Source: an uncultured Spirochaetales bacterium
GTDB lineage: Bacteria > Spirochaetota > Spirochaetia > Treponematales > Treponemataceae
Assembly (NCBI GenBank): GCA_946406925.1
Contig: CAMJMF010000005.1
Location: 1-34,311 of the forward strand
Length of the DNA stretch: 34,311 nucleotides
Reading direction: 5' to 3'
Shown here: in pieces, positions 9,907 to 17,681 of the stretch
How positions within the stretch are numbered: the stretch's first letter is position 1
How the letters are laid out: every line of letters begins with the position of its first letter
Program-made: the position numbers and the translations under genes
The notes under the pieces: generated by a model
The model's input: only the letters and a program-made list of their open reading frames with translations
Database searches by the model: none
What the model was told of the DNA's origin: nothing

Positions 9907-10596
9907 TTAGGCTTCTTCAACATTCTGCAAAACATATGCTTTAAGCAATTCTGAAAGATTTTCGTTCATCGCATAAAATTTGCTATCTAAATCATTGAGC
10001 TGTTCAACCATGTTGCTGTCGTCATATAGTTCGTCAATATCTTCTTCGATGATTGCTTGTTTCAGCTCTGATTCAGATTTGCCTTCCGGGTTGATGACTT
10101 TGAGCGCGTCTTGAAGAATTGCAGAAGCTTCTCTTGAACCGATTATATTCAAAGATTTAAGCACATCAAAAGCCATAAAACCGTGAGAGCCGATGAAATA
10201 ACCGTTCAAGCCGTCGCAGTTTACATCAGCTTCAAAGCTCATGATGCTGTAAACAATTTTGAGCGGTGCAGAAAAAGCTGCAAATTTTTCTTCATCGCTT
10301 TTATTTTCATCGTTGAAAATGAAAAATGAAGCCAGATCATACAAAACTTCTGCCCGTTCATCTTCCGGAATCGATGCGAAATCTTCTTTTGAAATATGGG
10401 AATTTTGCTGCCATGCTTTTTTGTAGTTTACAGCAGCAATATCTTTTGATTTTATCATTTGAAGCATTTCCCAAAAAGATTTTGGTTTTCGAAATTTTGC
10501 TTTTAACTTGGTTATCCGGTCATAAAAGAAGCAAAATGCGAATACCGCAATGATTGTGAGCAACCCAATATTAAAAATATCATTTAAATCTAGCAT
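9907..10596 (-). CDS. Membrane-anchored DUF4375-like protein
   Basis: A 229-residue protein with an N-terminal membrane span (about 8-24), a basic stretch, then a helical domain. The segment with FEADVNCDGLNGYFIG, followed by an Ala/Leu-rich helix and a GSREASAILQDAL stretch, resembles the DUF4375 (DMP19-like) core, in which NGGFxQYF-type residues precede a helix pair. Function of the family is not established. A longer reading frame exists upstream, but ATG 10596 is preceded by AAGGGGA (about 10602-10608) and gives a sensible membrane-anchored N-terminus; the longer version would be translated out of the hairpin array at 10620-10724. Probably the downstream partner of the TMEM43-like gene. 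Confidence 0.6.
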   Translation of the reverse strand: MLDLNDIFNIGLLTIIAVFAFCFFYDRITKLKAKFRKPKSFWEMLQMIKSKDIAAVNYKKAWQQNSHISKEDFASIPEDERAEVLYDLASFFIFNDENKSDEEKFAAFSAPLKIVYSIMSFEADVNCDGLNGYFIGSHGFMAFDVLKSLNIIGSREASAILQDALKVINPEGKSESELKQAIIEEDIDELYDDSNMVEQLNDLDSKFYAMNENLSELLKAYVLQNVEEA

Positions 10597-10619
10597 TATT
10601 GTCCCCTTCGTGCTGATTG

Positions 10620-10724
10620 AGATTTGCCGCGAGGCAAATCTTGGCGGGTTCGCCAGATTAATCCATGTTTGTAGATTAATCCACCGGCGAACCGCGGTCA
10701 CTTCGACTGCCGCTCAGTGACCGC
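10620..10724. repeat. GC-rich array of palindromes between two co-directional genes
   Basis: Successive inverted repeats: AGATTTGCC/GGCAAATCT (10620-10628 and 10633-10641, loop GCGA); TGGCG/CGCCA (10642-10646 and 10651-10655); a longer stem GGTTCGCC/GGCGAACC (10647-10654 and 10686-10693) enclosing two copies of AGATTAATCCA (10655-10665 and 10673-10683), whose GATTAATC core is self-complementary; and GCGGTCACT/AGTGACCGC (10694-10702 and 10716-10724). The second hairpin and the long stem share bases and exclude each other. The last stem encloses TCGACTGCCGCTC. Likely a REP-like or structured RNA element; function not known. Confidence 0.75.
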
Positions 10725-10782
10725 TCTGCAGTGACTATAAGCGCGCACTGTTGTCTGGCGGCGGTCTGCCCAGATGGTTGTG

Positions 10783-11616
10783 TTACTTTTTTTCTTTGGC
10801 GGTTTGCTTGGCTTCGGTGTTTTTTTTGCTGCTTATGATTAAGCCGATGCCGACCAGCGCGATGAACCCGATGAACCAGATTCTGCCGCTTTTGTTTTTC
10901 TTGACCTGCTTGTCAAGTTCTTCTTTCAGTTTGTCTGTATTATCAATCTGGCCTTTAAAGACTCTATAAACTTCGTTATTTTTGCCCATTTCAAACGGCT
11001 TGAATGTCTTGCCGTGCTGTTCAGCAAGAACCGAAAGATACGGATTTTCATCGACATCATAATATCTATAGTCTATGCGCACATCGCCCGGCACGTCCAA
11101 ATCGTCATGAGCTGGGTTTGTGTAGAAAAGGCCGTTGTGCTTAAGATTTTCGATGCTTTCCTGTTTTGTGTATCTGTCGTTTGCCTTCACAAGGCCGAGT
11201 CCCTGCTCATCAAGGAAAAAATCGCCGACATTCGGCGTTATTGTCTTTTCAGTTGAATAAAGAAAATCAAGCAGCTTTGAAGCATTCTGATCGGCGGCTT
11301 TTCTTTCCCGCCATTCGTAATGTTTTTTTCCGTCTTTTACATATTCAAAGAATTCTTCAACCTTGCGGCTGACTTTGAAGCTGTCTATCGGTTCGTCAAG
11401 CTCTTCAAAAGCAATATTGCCGTCAAAGCTGATTTTGCCAGAGACAAGCACGAGCTTACCTTCGTTTGCCGGGTCAATTTTGCCGTCAGAAACTATCGTC
11501 ACTTTTTTCAGAATATCTGAATTTGTAGATTTTTCCTTATTGATGTTTTTTACGCCCGTTATCACCAAGAATGCGACGACAACAATAAGTATGATTTTTC
11601 CTTTAGTGATTTCCAT
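10783..11616 (-). CDS. TMEM43-family membrane protein
   Basis: A 277-residue protein with a membrane span near the N-terminus (about 6-22), a large extracytoplasmic region, and a second span close to the C-terminus (IWFIGFIALVGIGLII) followed by a Lys-rich tail. The order of elements (N-terminal span; GKLVLVSGKI strand; SRKVEEFFEY segment comparable to the R-x-VE-x-YxW motif; C-terminal span) fits the TMEM43/LUMA family (PF07787), whose bacterial function is unknown. ATG 11616 with GGAGG at 11621-11625 is preferred over a TTG at 11646 that would lie upstream of this Shine-Dalgarno site. Stem-loop array and the DUF4375-like gene follow downstream on the same strand. Confidence 0.7.
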   Translation of the reverse strand: MEITKGKIILIVVVAFLVITGVKNINKEKSTNSDILKKVTIVSDGKIDPANEGKLVLVSGKISFDGNIAFEELDEPIDSFKVSRKVEEFFEYVKDGKKHYEWRERKAADQNASKLLDFLYSTEKTITPNVGDFFLDEQGLGLVKANDRYTKQESIENLKHNGLFYTNPAHDDLDVPGDVRIDYRYYDVDENPYLSVLAEQHGKTFKPFEMGKNNEVYRVFKGQIDNTDKLKEELDKQVKKNKSGRIWFIGFIALVGIGLIISSKKNTEAKQTAKEKK

Positions 11617-11682
11617 AAATCCTCCAATGCTGTAAAGGGAAGTCAATTAATACATGGAATATCGGCATTCCGCAAGAATAAA

Positions 11683-11688
11683 AGTATA
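11683..11688 (-). promoter_or_regulatory. Candidate extended -10 promoter for the TMEM43-like gene
   Basis: On the minus strand the sequence reads TG-C-TATACT, an extended -10 element about 65 bp upstream of the chosen ATG. No good -35 is seen. Between it and the gene lies an interrupted palindrome GGAAT/ATTCC (about 11656-11671) that would fall in the 5' leader. Confidence 0.4.
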
Positions 11689-11783
11689 GCACAAAAAGAT
11701 TAACAGTGAGAAAATTCATTGCTTGTGCGGAGCTTTTCCGTTTGGTGTACCGGCTGAGTATTTAAAAGCTTTCTGTGCTATGC

Positions 11784-12611
11784 TCAGCAAAAAGCAGCAA
11801 GTCTTTTCTGCACATACTTTAAGCTGTCTAAATATTCCTGGTCTGTTGAAAGGTGCTCGATAATCATCGGCATATCGGGGCTTTCTTCTGTTGCAAGCCT
11901 GGCGAAAAGCTCAAGGTCAAGCGTGCCTTTGCCGCATGCACATTCTTCAAGCTGAAAAGTGTATTCTTCTTTTAAGCGTATATCTTTCAGATGACAGCTG
12001 CAAATCTTTCCTTTTAGTTTGCTGAAACATTCCTCTAAGAATTTGTCGTTGAAGAAATATCGCTCAGGCGAAGTAATCATGTTTACAACATCAAGATGTG
12101 CGCCGAATTCTTTGCGGTCAACGTCTTTAATAAGCTTCAAATATTCGTCGGGGCTGCTTGGTATCATCCACGGCATAGATTCAATGCTGAATTTTGTGTG
12201 TACAGGTTTAGCGCTGTCTATTATGCGCTGAATCATTTCTACAGCCATCTGCCAAAGCTCTTCGCTGAAATTTTCTCTGTAGCCGCCGTCCCAGCGCGGA
12301 CCGTATGGAGTGCCAACAACATTTACACAGCATGCCGCTTCAATTTTATCAGCCATTTTAAGCTGTCTTATTGCATAATCAATCCATTTTTCACGCTCCG
12401 CCAAATCTGCAGCAAGCGTATTGCGCCATATGCCCACTTCTGCAATCAGAAGCCCGTTCTTTTCAGCAGCTTCTTTGTAGCGCATAATGAGCTTTTCTTC
12501 TGCGTTGCAGTCAACCGGAAAAACAACAGATTTAAGCCCAAGAGCTTTGTGAGTTTCAGCCCATTCTTCAGGCGAGCTGTGCTTCAAAGATGAAGAAAGT
12601 CCAAGATACAT
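11784..12611 (-). CDS. Sugar phosphate isomerase/epimerase (xylose-isomerase-like TIM barrel)
   Basis: A 275-residue AP-endonuclease-2/xylose-isomerase-like TIM barrel protein, a family of metal-dependent isomerases, epimerases and dehydratases. Candidate metal ligands occur at the usual strand ends: Glu in SIESMPWM, Asp/His in AHLDVVNM, His in SCHLKDIR and Glu in IIEHLS near the C-terminus. The start ATG has a strong AGGAGGAG Shine-Dalgarno about 5 nt upstream. It is the last of three closely spaced minus-strand genes after a Gfo/Idh/MocA oxidoreductase and an FMN-dependent dehydrogenase, which points to catabolism of a sugar, sugar acid or inositol-like polyol. The exact substrate cannot be read from the sequence. 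Confidence 0.85.
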   Translation of the reverse strand: MYLGLSSSLKHSSPEEWAETHKALGLKSVVFPVDCNAEEKLIMRYKEAAEKNGLLIAEVGIWRNTLAADLAEREKWIDYAIRQLKMADKIEAACCVNVVGTPYGPRWDGGYRENFSEELWQMAVEMIQRIIDSAKPVHTKFSIESMPWMIPSSPDEYLKLIKDVDRKEFGAHLDVVNMITSPERYFFNDKFLEECFSKLKGKICSCHLKDIRLKEEYTFQLEECACGKGTLDLELFARLATEESPDMPMIIEHLSTDQEYLDSLKYVQKRLAAFC

Positions 12612-12624
12612 GCTGCTCCTCCTG

Positions 12625-13509
12625 TCAGAATGATCTGCGGTGAATTACGCTTGAATCCATTTTTGCAAGCGATTCAATTCCGGTGCGTGACATTATGCCG
12701 GCGAGCTCATCATTCATTTCTTTTATGCGTGCGGCTGTTGCGTCCGCGCCCTTTTTCAAGAACGGCATCAAATGTCTGCCCACCGAAACCGCCGCCGCGC
12801 CAAGCGCAAGGCACTTATAGACGTCCATGCCTGATTCAATACCGCAGTCAACAAAAACTGGAATGTCTGTTCCGACGACTTTTTTTATTTCCTCAAGAAG
12901 CATAAGCGGCGGAACAGCATAGCTTATCATTCCATGATGATGAGAAATTACAATGCCAGCCGCACCGGCTTTAAGGCTTTTTTCTGCGTCTTTTGCGCTC
13001 AGAACGCCTTTCACAATAAAAGGAACTTTTGCCGCCTGCACAAAATCTTTTAGCTCTTCCGTTGTCTTTGCCTTCATCGGGAGACCAAGAACATTGTCGT
13101 AGCCGCCTTTTCCGTCAAAAGAATGGTCAATATCCATTCCTACAGCAAAACAGCCTGCTTTGACGGCGTGCTCAATTTTGCGGAAAACTTCGTTATTGTT
13201 TTCGTGCGGCTTTATTATTTTGATAGTTCTGGCTTTTGTTGCAGTAATCTGCTCAAGCTCTTTGTCTTCGCCCATGCCGACCCAATGAACTGCATTCATT
13301 TTTTTTGCGGCTTCTGCATAGATGACCATTCCGTTTTTTGCGGTATTGTCAAGGTGAGAGAGGGCAGCCGTCATAATCGGCGTGTCAAAAACTTCGCCGA
13401 AAAGCTCAAATTTTGTAGACGGAAGCACCGAGTCAATGTAGCGCGTTTCAACCAAAAGCGAATCAAAGAAGTCGCGTGTAATTTTGTCAGAATTTGCTGT
13501 ATATTCCAT
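12625..13509 (-). CDS. FMN-dependent alpha-hydroxy-acid dehydrogenase/oxidase-like protein
   Basis: Short member (294 residues; typical 350-400) of the FMN-dependent alpha-hydroxy-acid dehydrogenase family (lactate oxidase/glycolate oxidase-like TIM barrel). Visible are the flavin-site Lys in PFIVKGVLSAKDA (about 167), the active-site His cluster ISHHHG (about 189-193, replacing the common SNHGGR) and the phosphate-binding VDCGIESGMD...GAAAVSVGR near 220-245. The N-terminal part is shortened. ATG 13509 is chosen over an in-frame TTG at 13515; neither has a close Shine-Dalgarno. A GGGGG run sits about 20 nt upstream, at the end of the preceding gene, so translational coupling is likely. Confidence 0.8.
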   Translation of the reverse strand: MEYTANSDKITRDFFDSLLVETRYIDSVLPSTKFELFGEVFDTPIMTAALSHLDNTAKNGMVIYAEAAKKMNAVHWVGMGEDKELEQITATKARTIKIIKPHENNNEVFRKIEHAVKAGCFAVGMDIDHSFDGKGGYDNVLGLPMKAKTTEELKDFVQAAKVPFIVKGVLSAKDAEKSLKAGAAGIVISHHHGMISYAVPPLMLLEEIKKVVGTDIPVFVDCGIESGMDVYKCLALGAAAVSVGRHLMPFLKKGADATAARIKEMNDELAGIMSRTGIESLAKMDSSVIHRRSF

Positions 13510-13530
13510 AATCAATTGCAGTTTTGGCTG

Positions 13531-14571
13531 CTACCCCCTTTCCCATGGATATTTCATCTGCCAGTCGCTTCTAAGTGAATCCATTATAGTGCAGAGATTC
13601 CTAGACTTTTGCCAAGTATGAACTGGCGATTCTTTTTTGCCTTCAAGAATACATTCAGTTGCATGGGCAAGCTCGTATTCGTATCCGTTTGTCTTGAATG
13701 GAACGGCTATTTTTCCGGCTTTTTTGTTGCTGTTGCCGGAATCGCCTGTGTAAAGGTGAAGCTCCGCATATTGCGTCATAAAAAAGTTTTTGACAGTAAT
13801 AAAGCCTTTTGTGCCAAAAATAATTGCATCGTGCGTGTCGCTTCCGGCAGGCATGTCTGCTGCACTTTGAAAAGCTGTGGTAACTCCGTTTTCAAATGTG
13901 AGGTTCACGCTGTTCCAAATGTCAACGCCTTCAAGCAGCCTTACATTAGAACTGCGCGAAACGATTTTAGAAAAACCTGTAAGCATCATCGAAAAATAAA
14001 TGTTGTATATGCCGAGGTCAAGCAGCGCACCGCCGGCAAGTTCCGGGGCATAAAGCCTGTTTTTTGGGTCATACGCAATGCGGTTGCAGAAGCGTGAATC
14101 AATGTGCTTTAATTCGCCGATTTTTCCTTCTTGTATTGTCCTGATAATTTCAAGAATTGTCGGATTGAACGCCGTCCACATGGCTTCCATAAAAAACAGA
14201 TTGTTTTTCTGCGCTGCGGCTATCATGTCTTCAAGCTGGGCAATGGAACAGCCTGCAGGCTTTTCGCAAAGAACGTTTTTACCGGCATTAAGCGCCTGTA
14301 TAACTGAATCATGGTGAAAAGCATGAGGGTTTGCTATATAGACAGCGTCTACGTTCGGGTCGGCAAACAGTTCTTCATAAGAGCCGTATGCTTTCTCAAA
14401 ATTGTATTGAGCAGCAAAGCTTTTGGCGCGCTCAAGATTGCGGCTTGCAACGGCATAAGTGCGCACTTTTTTGCCGGCAGACAGTTTCTTTTTGGCACCG
14501 TTCATTGCGGCTGCCATGCTGTTTGCAATTGTTCCGGGGGCTAAAATTGCCCAGTTGATATAGTCTTTCAT
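13531..14571 (-). CDS. Gfo/Idh/MocA family NAD(P)-dependent oxidoreductase
   Basis: A 346-residue dehydrogenase with an N-terminal Rossmann fold and C-terminal alpha/beta dimerisation domain. The nucleotide loop is APGTIA (11-16), a variant of GxGxIA. The family-typical EKP triad (103-105, in NVLCEKPAG) carries the catalytic Lys, and GGALLDLGIY lies in the C-terminal domain. Closest in style to xylose/dihydrodiol dehydrogenases that oxidise sugars. First gene of the three-gene minus-strand operon. No clear Shine-Dalgarno precedes the ATG. Substrate undetermined. Confidence 0.88.
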   Translation of the reverse strand: MKDYINWAILAPGTIANSMAAAMNGAKKKLSAGKKVRTYAVASRNLERAKSFAAQYNFEKAYGSYEELFADPNVDAVYIANPHAFHHDSVIQALNAGKNVLCEKPAGCSIAQLEDMIAAAQKNNLFFMEAMWTAFNPTILEIIRTIQEGKIGELKHIDSRFCNRIAYDPKNRLYAPELAGGALLDLGIYNIYFSMMLTGFSKIVSRSSNVRLLEGVDIWNSVNLTFENGVTTAFQSAADMPAGSDTHDAIIFGTKGFITVKNFFMTQYAELHLYTGDSGNSNKKAGKIAVPFKTNGYEYELAHATECILEGKKESPVHTWQKSRNLCTIMDSLRSDWQMKYPWERG

Positions 14572-14682
14572 ATAAAAGCAGTGTAAGGCGTGTTTCTAAC
14601 AAAAGGAATGGGGAAAATACCCGACAGGATTTGTGGGGCGGTACAACATTATTTATTAATATTTTTTCGATTTGATAAGCTG

Positions 14683-14691
14683 TGATATAAT
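14683..14691 (+). promoter_or_regulatory. Extended -10 promoter (TG-A-TATAAT)
   Basis: A perfect extended -10 element about 17 bp before the ATG of the uracil-DNA-glycosylase-like gene. The -35 position is only T-rich. It gives a leader of roughly 10 nt containing GGAGG (14698-14702), and it argues against the longer open frame that begins at 14672. Confidence 0.65.
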
Positions 14692-14707
14692 TTCAATGGA
14701 GGTTTAT

Positions 14708-15322
14708 ATGACAGATAAAGAAAAAGAAATAGAGGAATTTATAGAAAGTTTACGTGATTGTACTAAGGTATTTAAGAAACCTGTAGAGAATATTTATTCT
14801 TCAAAAGAATTCACAGGAGCTGAAAATAATGTAAACAAACTACGGTTCTATTTGAATGAAATGCTTAAGTTAAAACCTAAATATATGATTGTAGGTGAAG
14901 CACCTGGATATAACGGTTGCAGATTGACAGGTATTCCATTCACATCAGAAGAAATTATTTTTAAAAATCCTTTTTTCAAAGGCAAGTACAACTTTGATAA
15001 TCCGCCTCAAGATGAAGATTCTGCAAGTATAGTTTGGGGATTCTTTGAAGGAAAAGAATTGCCTTTAATGTGGAATGCATTTCCATTTCACCCATATAAA
15101 GATAAATTAGAAAGTAATCGTCCTATTAACAAAGAAGAATTTGGAAAATGTATTTTATGTAAACTTCTGAGCATTTTTGATGAAATACCTCGTGAAAACA
15201 TTATTGCTGTTGGAGAAAATGCACTGTATTGCCTTTCGTTATTATTTATAAAAGAAGTTCGGCATCCAGCTCGTGGTGGCAAAGATGAGTTTATAAAGGG
15301 TATGAATGAATTTTTGAAATAA
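14708..15322 (+). CDS. Uracil-DNA glycosylase superfamily protein
   Basis: A 204-residue protein of the uracil-DNA glycosylase superfamily, base-excision enzymes or related nucleotide-binding proteins. The first active-site motif reads GEAPGYNGCRLTGIPF (63-78), then WNAFPFHP (122-129), and a second-motif-like RHPARGGKDEF (185-195). The Fe-S cluster cysteines of family 4/5 enzymes are not in the expected places, so this is a non-Fe-S subgroup; activity on uracil is not certain. The start is fixed by GGAGG at 14698-14702, 5 nt from the ATG. The gene is AT-richer than its neighbours and heads a block of accessory genes, compatible with horizontal acquisition. UDG-like proteins of this kind occur in mobile and defence contexts, but no other defence gene is seen here. 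Confidence 0.8.
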   Translation: MTDKEKEIEEFIESLRDCTKVFKKPVENIYSSKEFTGAENNVNKLRFYLNEMLKLKPKYMIVGEAPGYNGCRLTGIPFTSEEIIFKNPFFKGKYNFDNPPQDEDSASIVWGFFEGKELPLMWNAFPFHPYKDKLESNRPINKEEFGKCILCKLLSIFDEIPRENIIAVGENALYCLSLLFIKEVRHPARGGKDEFIKGMNEFLK

Positions 15323-15353
15323 GCATATTATAAACTGACTCAAGGGGTGGGGA

Positions 15354-16553
15354 ATGAACAATGTATTTTTGCCGTTTACGTATAAAACGGCACAGATACT
15401 ACCATGTGCAACAGAATCTGAACTCTCAAAGAAAATCAAAGAATCTGATTTTCTTATAAGTGATGAAAAATGCGCTCATAGAATGGTTGGTGTAAAATAC
15501 GACCGCAAGACGATGAGCAGTCCAAAAATCACATTTACGGCAATGCGCCATGAAATGATTCTTGCAAAACAGATTGCATTCAATCTTGGAAAAAAGATTT
15601 TCTATGATGACAGTTCTTCTGCATCACTTTTTAAATATACTGACGGTGATTGTATAGACAAGAAATATTTTCAACAGATTGCCGGTTTTTACAATCATTT
15701 TTTTCATCATCAAGAACTTCTCCGCACAACAACAAATAAAGATTTAAATCAGATTGATATTTCAGAAAAAGGTTTTTATATAAACGGGCATCTTCTGAAA
15801 ATACCATTTAAAATTCAAGCCTTAACAAAAATACTCGGCAAGCCAGATGAAAAGAACTGGAAGCGTGGTGACTGTACAAAATCTAAAGCTGCACAATGGT
15901 ACAAATGGGGGCTTGTAGTTCATACGGATTGCGGTCAGAAAGACATTGTGTGTTATGTTTTTATTTTTATGGATAAAGATAAATACCATCCGAATCTATT
16001 ACCATTTTCAGGAAAACTAACCGTTTACAACAAATCTGTAGATTTGCATGATAAATGCCATGCTTTGATTCACAATAGAAAAGAGAGATTCCCTAAAAAA
16101 TACCGTTTTACTATTTCAAAAAAACACACAGAAGAAAATACAGAAGTTTATACTGTTTCATTTTCAAAGAGATTAACAATGCTTTACAAAGCTGTTATGA
16201 AAAACAATTTTGAAGAAGTCTGTTCTCTTATAGCAAGTGGAGCAGATGTAAATGAAAGATGTGATTTTGATATGAGTACACCGCTATTTCATTCGGCAAT
16301 TACAAATCAACTGAAAATGGCAGAACTCCTTCTGGCAAATGGGGCTGATGTAAATACTGTCAATATGTTTGGTTCAACACCTCTAATGGAATGCGTAGAA
16401 TCAGACGGAACAAAAGGAATGATACAACTCTTAATAAACGCTGGTGCAGATACAGCCATAAAAAATAAGTTTGGAAAAACAGTTTTTGATATAGCAAAAG
16501 CAAACGGCGTTTCTCTGACAGAATCAAGCGAATCACAAGTTAAAATACAATAA
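15354..16553 (+). CDS. Ankyrin-repeat protein with N-terminal domain resembling DUF7738
   Basis: A 399-residue cytosolic protein without a signal peptide. The N-terminal part (about 1-125) is unrecognised. The middle (about 135-260) has the pattern GFYINGHLLKIPF...LTKILGKPD, which resembles domains in contact-dependent toxin immunity and related small proteins (DUF7738-like; from memory, not checked). The C-terminus (about 275-390) holds three to four ankyrin repeats, with LIASGADVN, LLLANGADVN and LLINAGADT signatures each about 33-35 residues apart. The Shine-Dalgarno AAGGGGTGGGG immediately upstream supports ATG 15354. It follows the UDG-like gene by 31 bp in the same direction and is probably in one transcript. 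Role could be protein interaction or immunity; unproven. Confidence 0.7.
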   Translation: MNNVFLPFTYKTAQILPCATESELSKKIKESDFLISDEKCAHRMVGVKYDRKTMSSPKITFTAMRHEMILAKQIAFNLGKKIFYDDSSSASLFKYTDGDCIDKKYFQQIAGFYNHFFHHQELLRTTTNKDLNQIDISEKGFYINGHLLKIPFKIQALTKILGKPDEKNWKRGDCTKSKAAQWYKWGLVVHTDCGQKDIVCYVFIFMDKDKYHPNLLPFSGKLTVYNKSVDLHDKCHALIHNRKERFPKKYRFTISKKHTEENTEVYTVSFSKRLTMLYKAVMKNNFEEVCSLIASGADVNERCDFDMSTPLFHSAITNQLKMAELLLANGADVNTVNMFGSTPLMECVESDGTKGMIQLLINAGADTAIKNKFGKTVFDIAKANGVSLTESSESQVKIQ

Positions 16554-16636
16554 AACTTCAAAAAAAGCTGTCAATTAATCAGAGTTTTCTTAAATCAGTA
16601 AGATTTGTCTTAAAAAAAATCATTTTTTTTCATGCA

Positions 16637-16729
16637 TGTCGCATTTTTTGCGACACCCCCTATTTTATAATTGAGAATAGATAAATGCTGGTGTGCCCAG
16701 TATGAAAGTTTTATTAGGGGGATAGCATT
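16637..16729 (+). promoter_or_regulatory. Compact leader: palindrome, TATAAT, hairpin and strong Shine-Dalgarno
   Basis: A perfect stem TGTCGCA/TGCGACA with loop TTTTT (16637-16655) occupies the -35 position and is followed by CCCCCTA. A perfect -10 TATAAT is at 16666-16671. The expected leader then contains a hairpin ATGCTGG/CCAGTAT (16685-16691 and 16697-16703, one G-T pair) and the Shine-Dalgarno AGGGGG (16716-16721), 8 nt before the ATG. TAGGGGG in the Shine-Dalgarno is complementary to the CCCCCTA upstream of the -10. This looks like a regulated promoter unit. Confidence 0.6.
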
Positions 16730-17200
16730 ATGGAAGAACTGATAATTAATAATCTTAATGACAGAGATAAAGTAATTAGAACATTAGCAGATGTTAAATT
16801 GACTTGTCATTTAAGGCTTAAGTCTGGTACATGCAAAGGTTATGAGTGTGAAGATTGCTTTAAATATCAGACATACAATAGCTGTTTGGAGCAGATGTCT
16901 GACTTTGATAAATTACAGATTGATAATATTTATGAATCTGAATACAGCAAGCTGAATATAAGACAACCTTATATTCCAAAGTCTGAATCAGCTAAACCGA
17001 AATCGAAATTAATAGCAAAATTAAAAGACTTTGGTAAATATATGATTCTTTGGATTGTTCTTTTTGCCTTTTTTTATGGAATACTTTCATTTTTTACAAG
17101 GGGAGATCCTATTGGGTTTCATCTATGTATGACAGGAGTTGTGATTTATTGGCTAGTTGGTGTTTTATGTTTTATCTTTCTGATACTAGGGTCAGATTGA
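16730..17200 (+). CDS. Cys-rich two-span membrane protein, unknown function
   Basis: Not recognised. 156 residues: the N-terminal soluble part contains a cluster of Cys residues with the spacing LTCHLRLK...TCKGYECEDCFKY...SCLEQM (about 26-53), suggestive of a small metal-binding or disulphide-bonded knob. A Lys/Ser-rich linker (about 80-105) leads to two hydrophobic spans (about 107-124 and 133-154). The topology suggests a tail-anchored cytosolic Cys domain, where a metal site would be more likely than disulphides. It has a strong Shine-Dalgarno and its own candidate promoter with a palindrome. Together with the secreted-protein gene 52 bp downstream it probably forms a two-gene transcript. 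Confidence 0.6.
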   Translation: MEELIINNLNDRDKVIRTLADVKLTCHLRLKSGTCKGYECEDCFKYQTYNSCLEQMSDFDKLQIDNIYESEYSKLNIRQPYIPKSESAKPKSKLIAKLKDFGKYMILWIVLFAFFYGILSFFTRGDPIGFHLCMTGVVIYWLVGVLCFIFLILGSD

Positions 17201-17252
17201 TTATTATATAAGTGCTAAGCCTCGAAGTTTCCATATTAAAGGAGCATATAGA

Positions 17253-17681
17253 ATGAAAAAAAGGCTTTTTATATTTATCCTTTGTTTTGTCTGCATATTC
17301 AATGCAGTTTCAGAAGAATCAGTTTTTTTTGATACAATTGAAACTGTTTCAAAGCTGACACGCAAAAATGTGCGTGATATTAATTCTGATAACGAGATAA
17401 ACTGCATAGATTATACAGTTATGTTCAAATACTACTGGGATAAAAACTGTAAACCTGGTCATTCTATGAATTGCCAGATTATCAGAAACAAAAATCCGCA
17501 AAATGGATTCCATCATCTTTTTGTAAGAGTAAGGGAACATTCAAGAGCTGCATGGATTTATATTGAATCGCAAGCTAAATACCCAAATATGGAAATGACT
17601 AAATATTGGGGCATGAGATACGAACCGCAATATGACATATATAATGAAACATATATATGGAAAAATGACTATCTGGAGTAG
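17253..17681 (+). CDS. Small secreted protein with Cys/His residues in a transglutaminase-like arrangement
   Basis: A 142-residue protein with a signal peptide (MKKRLFIFILCFVCIFNAVS, cleavage near residue 20). The mature part is very short. It contains EINCIDYTVMFKYYW with Cys51, then NGFHHLFVRV with His87/88, then WIYIESQ with Glu105. A nucleophile-like Cys at a helix start, a His at a strand start and an acidic residue after a Trp resemble a minimal transglutaminase-like/papain-fold core; this is an inference. RDINSDNEINCID also looks like a dockerin or EF-hand calcium loop (D42, N44, D46, E48, D53). The Shine-Dalgarno is AAGGAG (17239-17244). No family name can be given with confidence. 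Confidence 0.6.
   Translation: MKKRLFIFILCFVCIFNAVSEESVFFDTIETVSKLTRKNVRDINSDNEINCIDYTVMFKYYWDKNCKPGHSMNCQIIRNKNPQNGFHHLFVRVREHSRAAWIYIESQAKYPNMEMTKYWGMRYEPQYDIYNETYIWKNDYLE

Noticed and set aside
9897..9914. AAGCC/GGCTT hairpin as a ddl terminator
   Set aside because: Only 5 bp with an 8-nt loop and no T-run; it also overlaps the stop of the opposing gene.
10597..10701. N-terminal extension of the DUF4375-like protein through the hairpin array
   Set aside because: It translates palindromic repeat DNA, and the internal ATG at 10596 has a proper Shine-Dalgarno and membrane anchor.
10640..10720. Possible tRNA because of GGGTTCGCC and nearby stems
   Set aside because: The T-arm consensus GGTTCGAnTCC is not matched and no acceptor or anticodon stem of correct length can be drawn.
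10620..10724. CRISPR array
   Set aside because: Repeat units are palindromic stems of different sequence without regular spacers, and no cas gene is near. The same reasoning excludes CRISPR for 30912-31061.
12630..14558. Several plus-strand frames of 75-165 codons opposite the three-gene sugar operon
   Set aside because: They are antisense shadows of clearly conserved enzymes, with Cys/Phe-rich composition and no Shine-Dalgarno.
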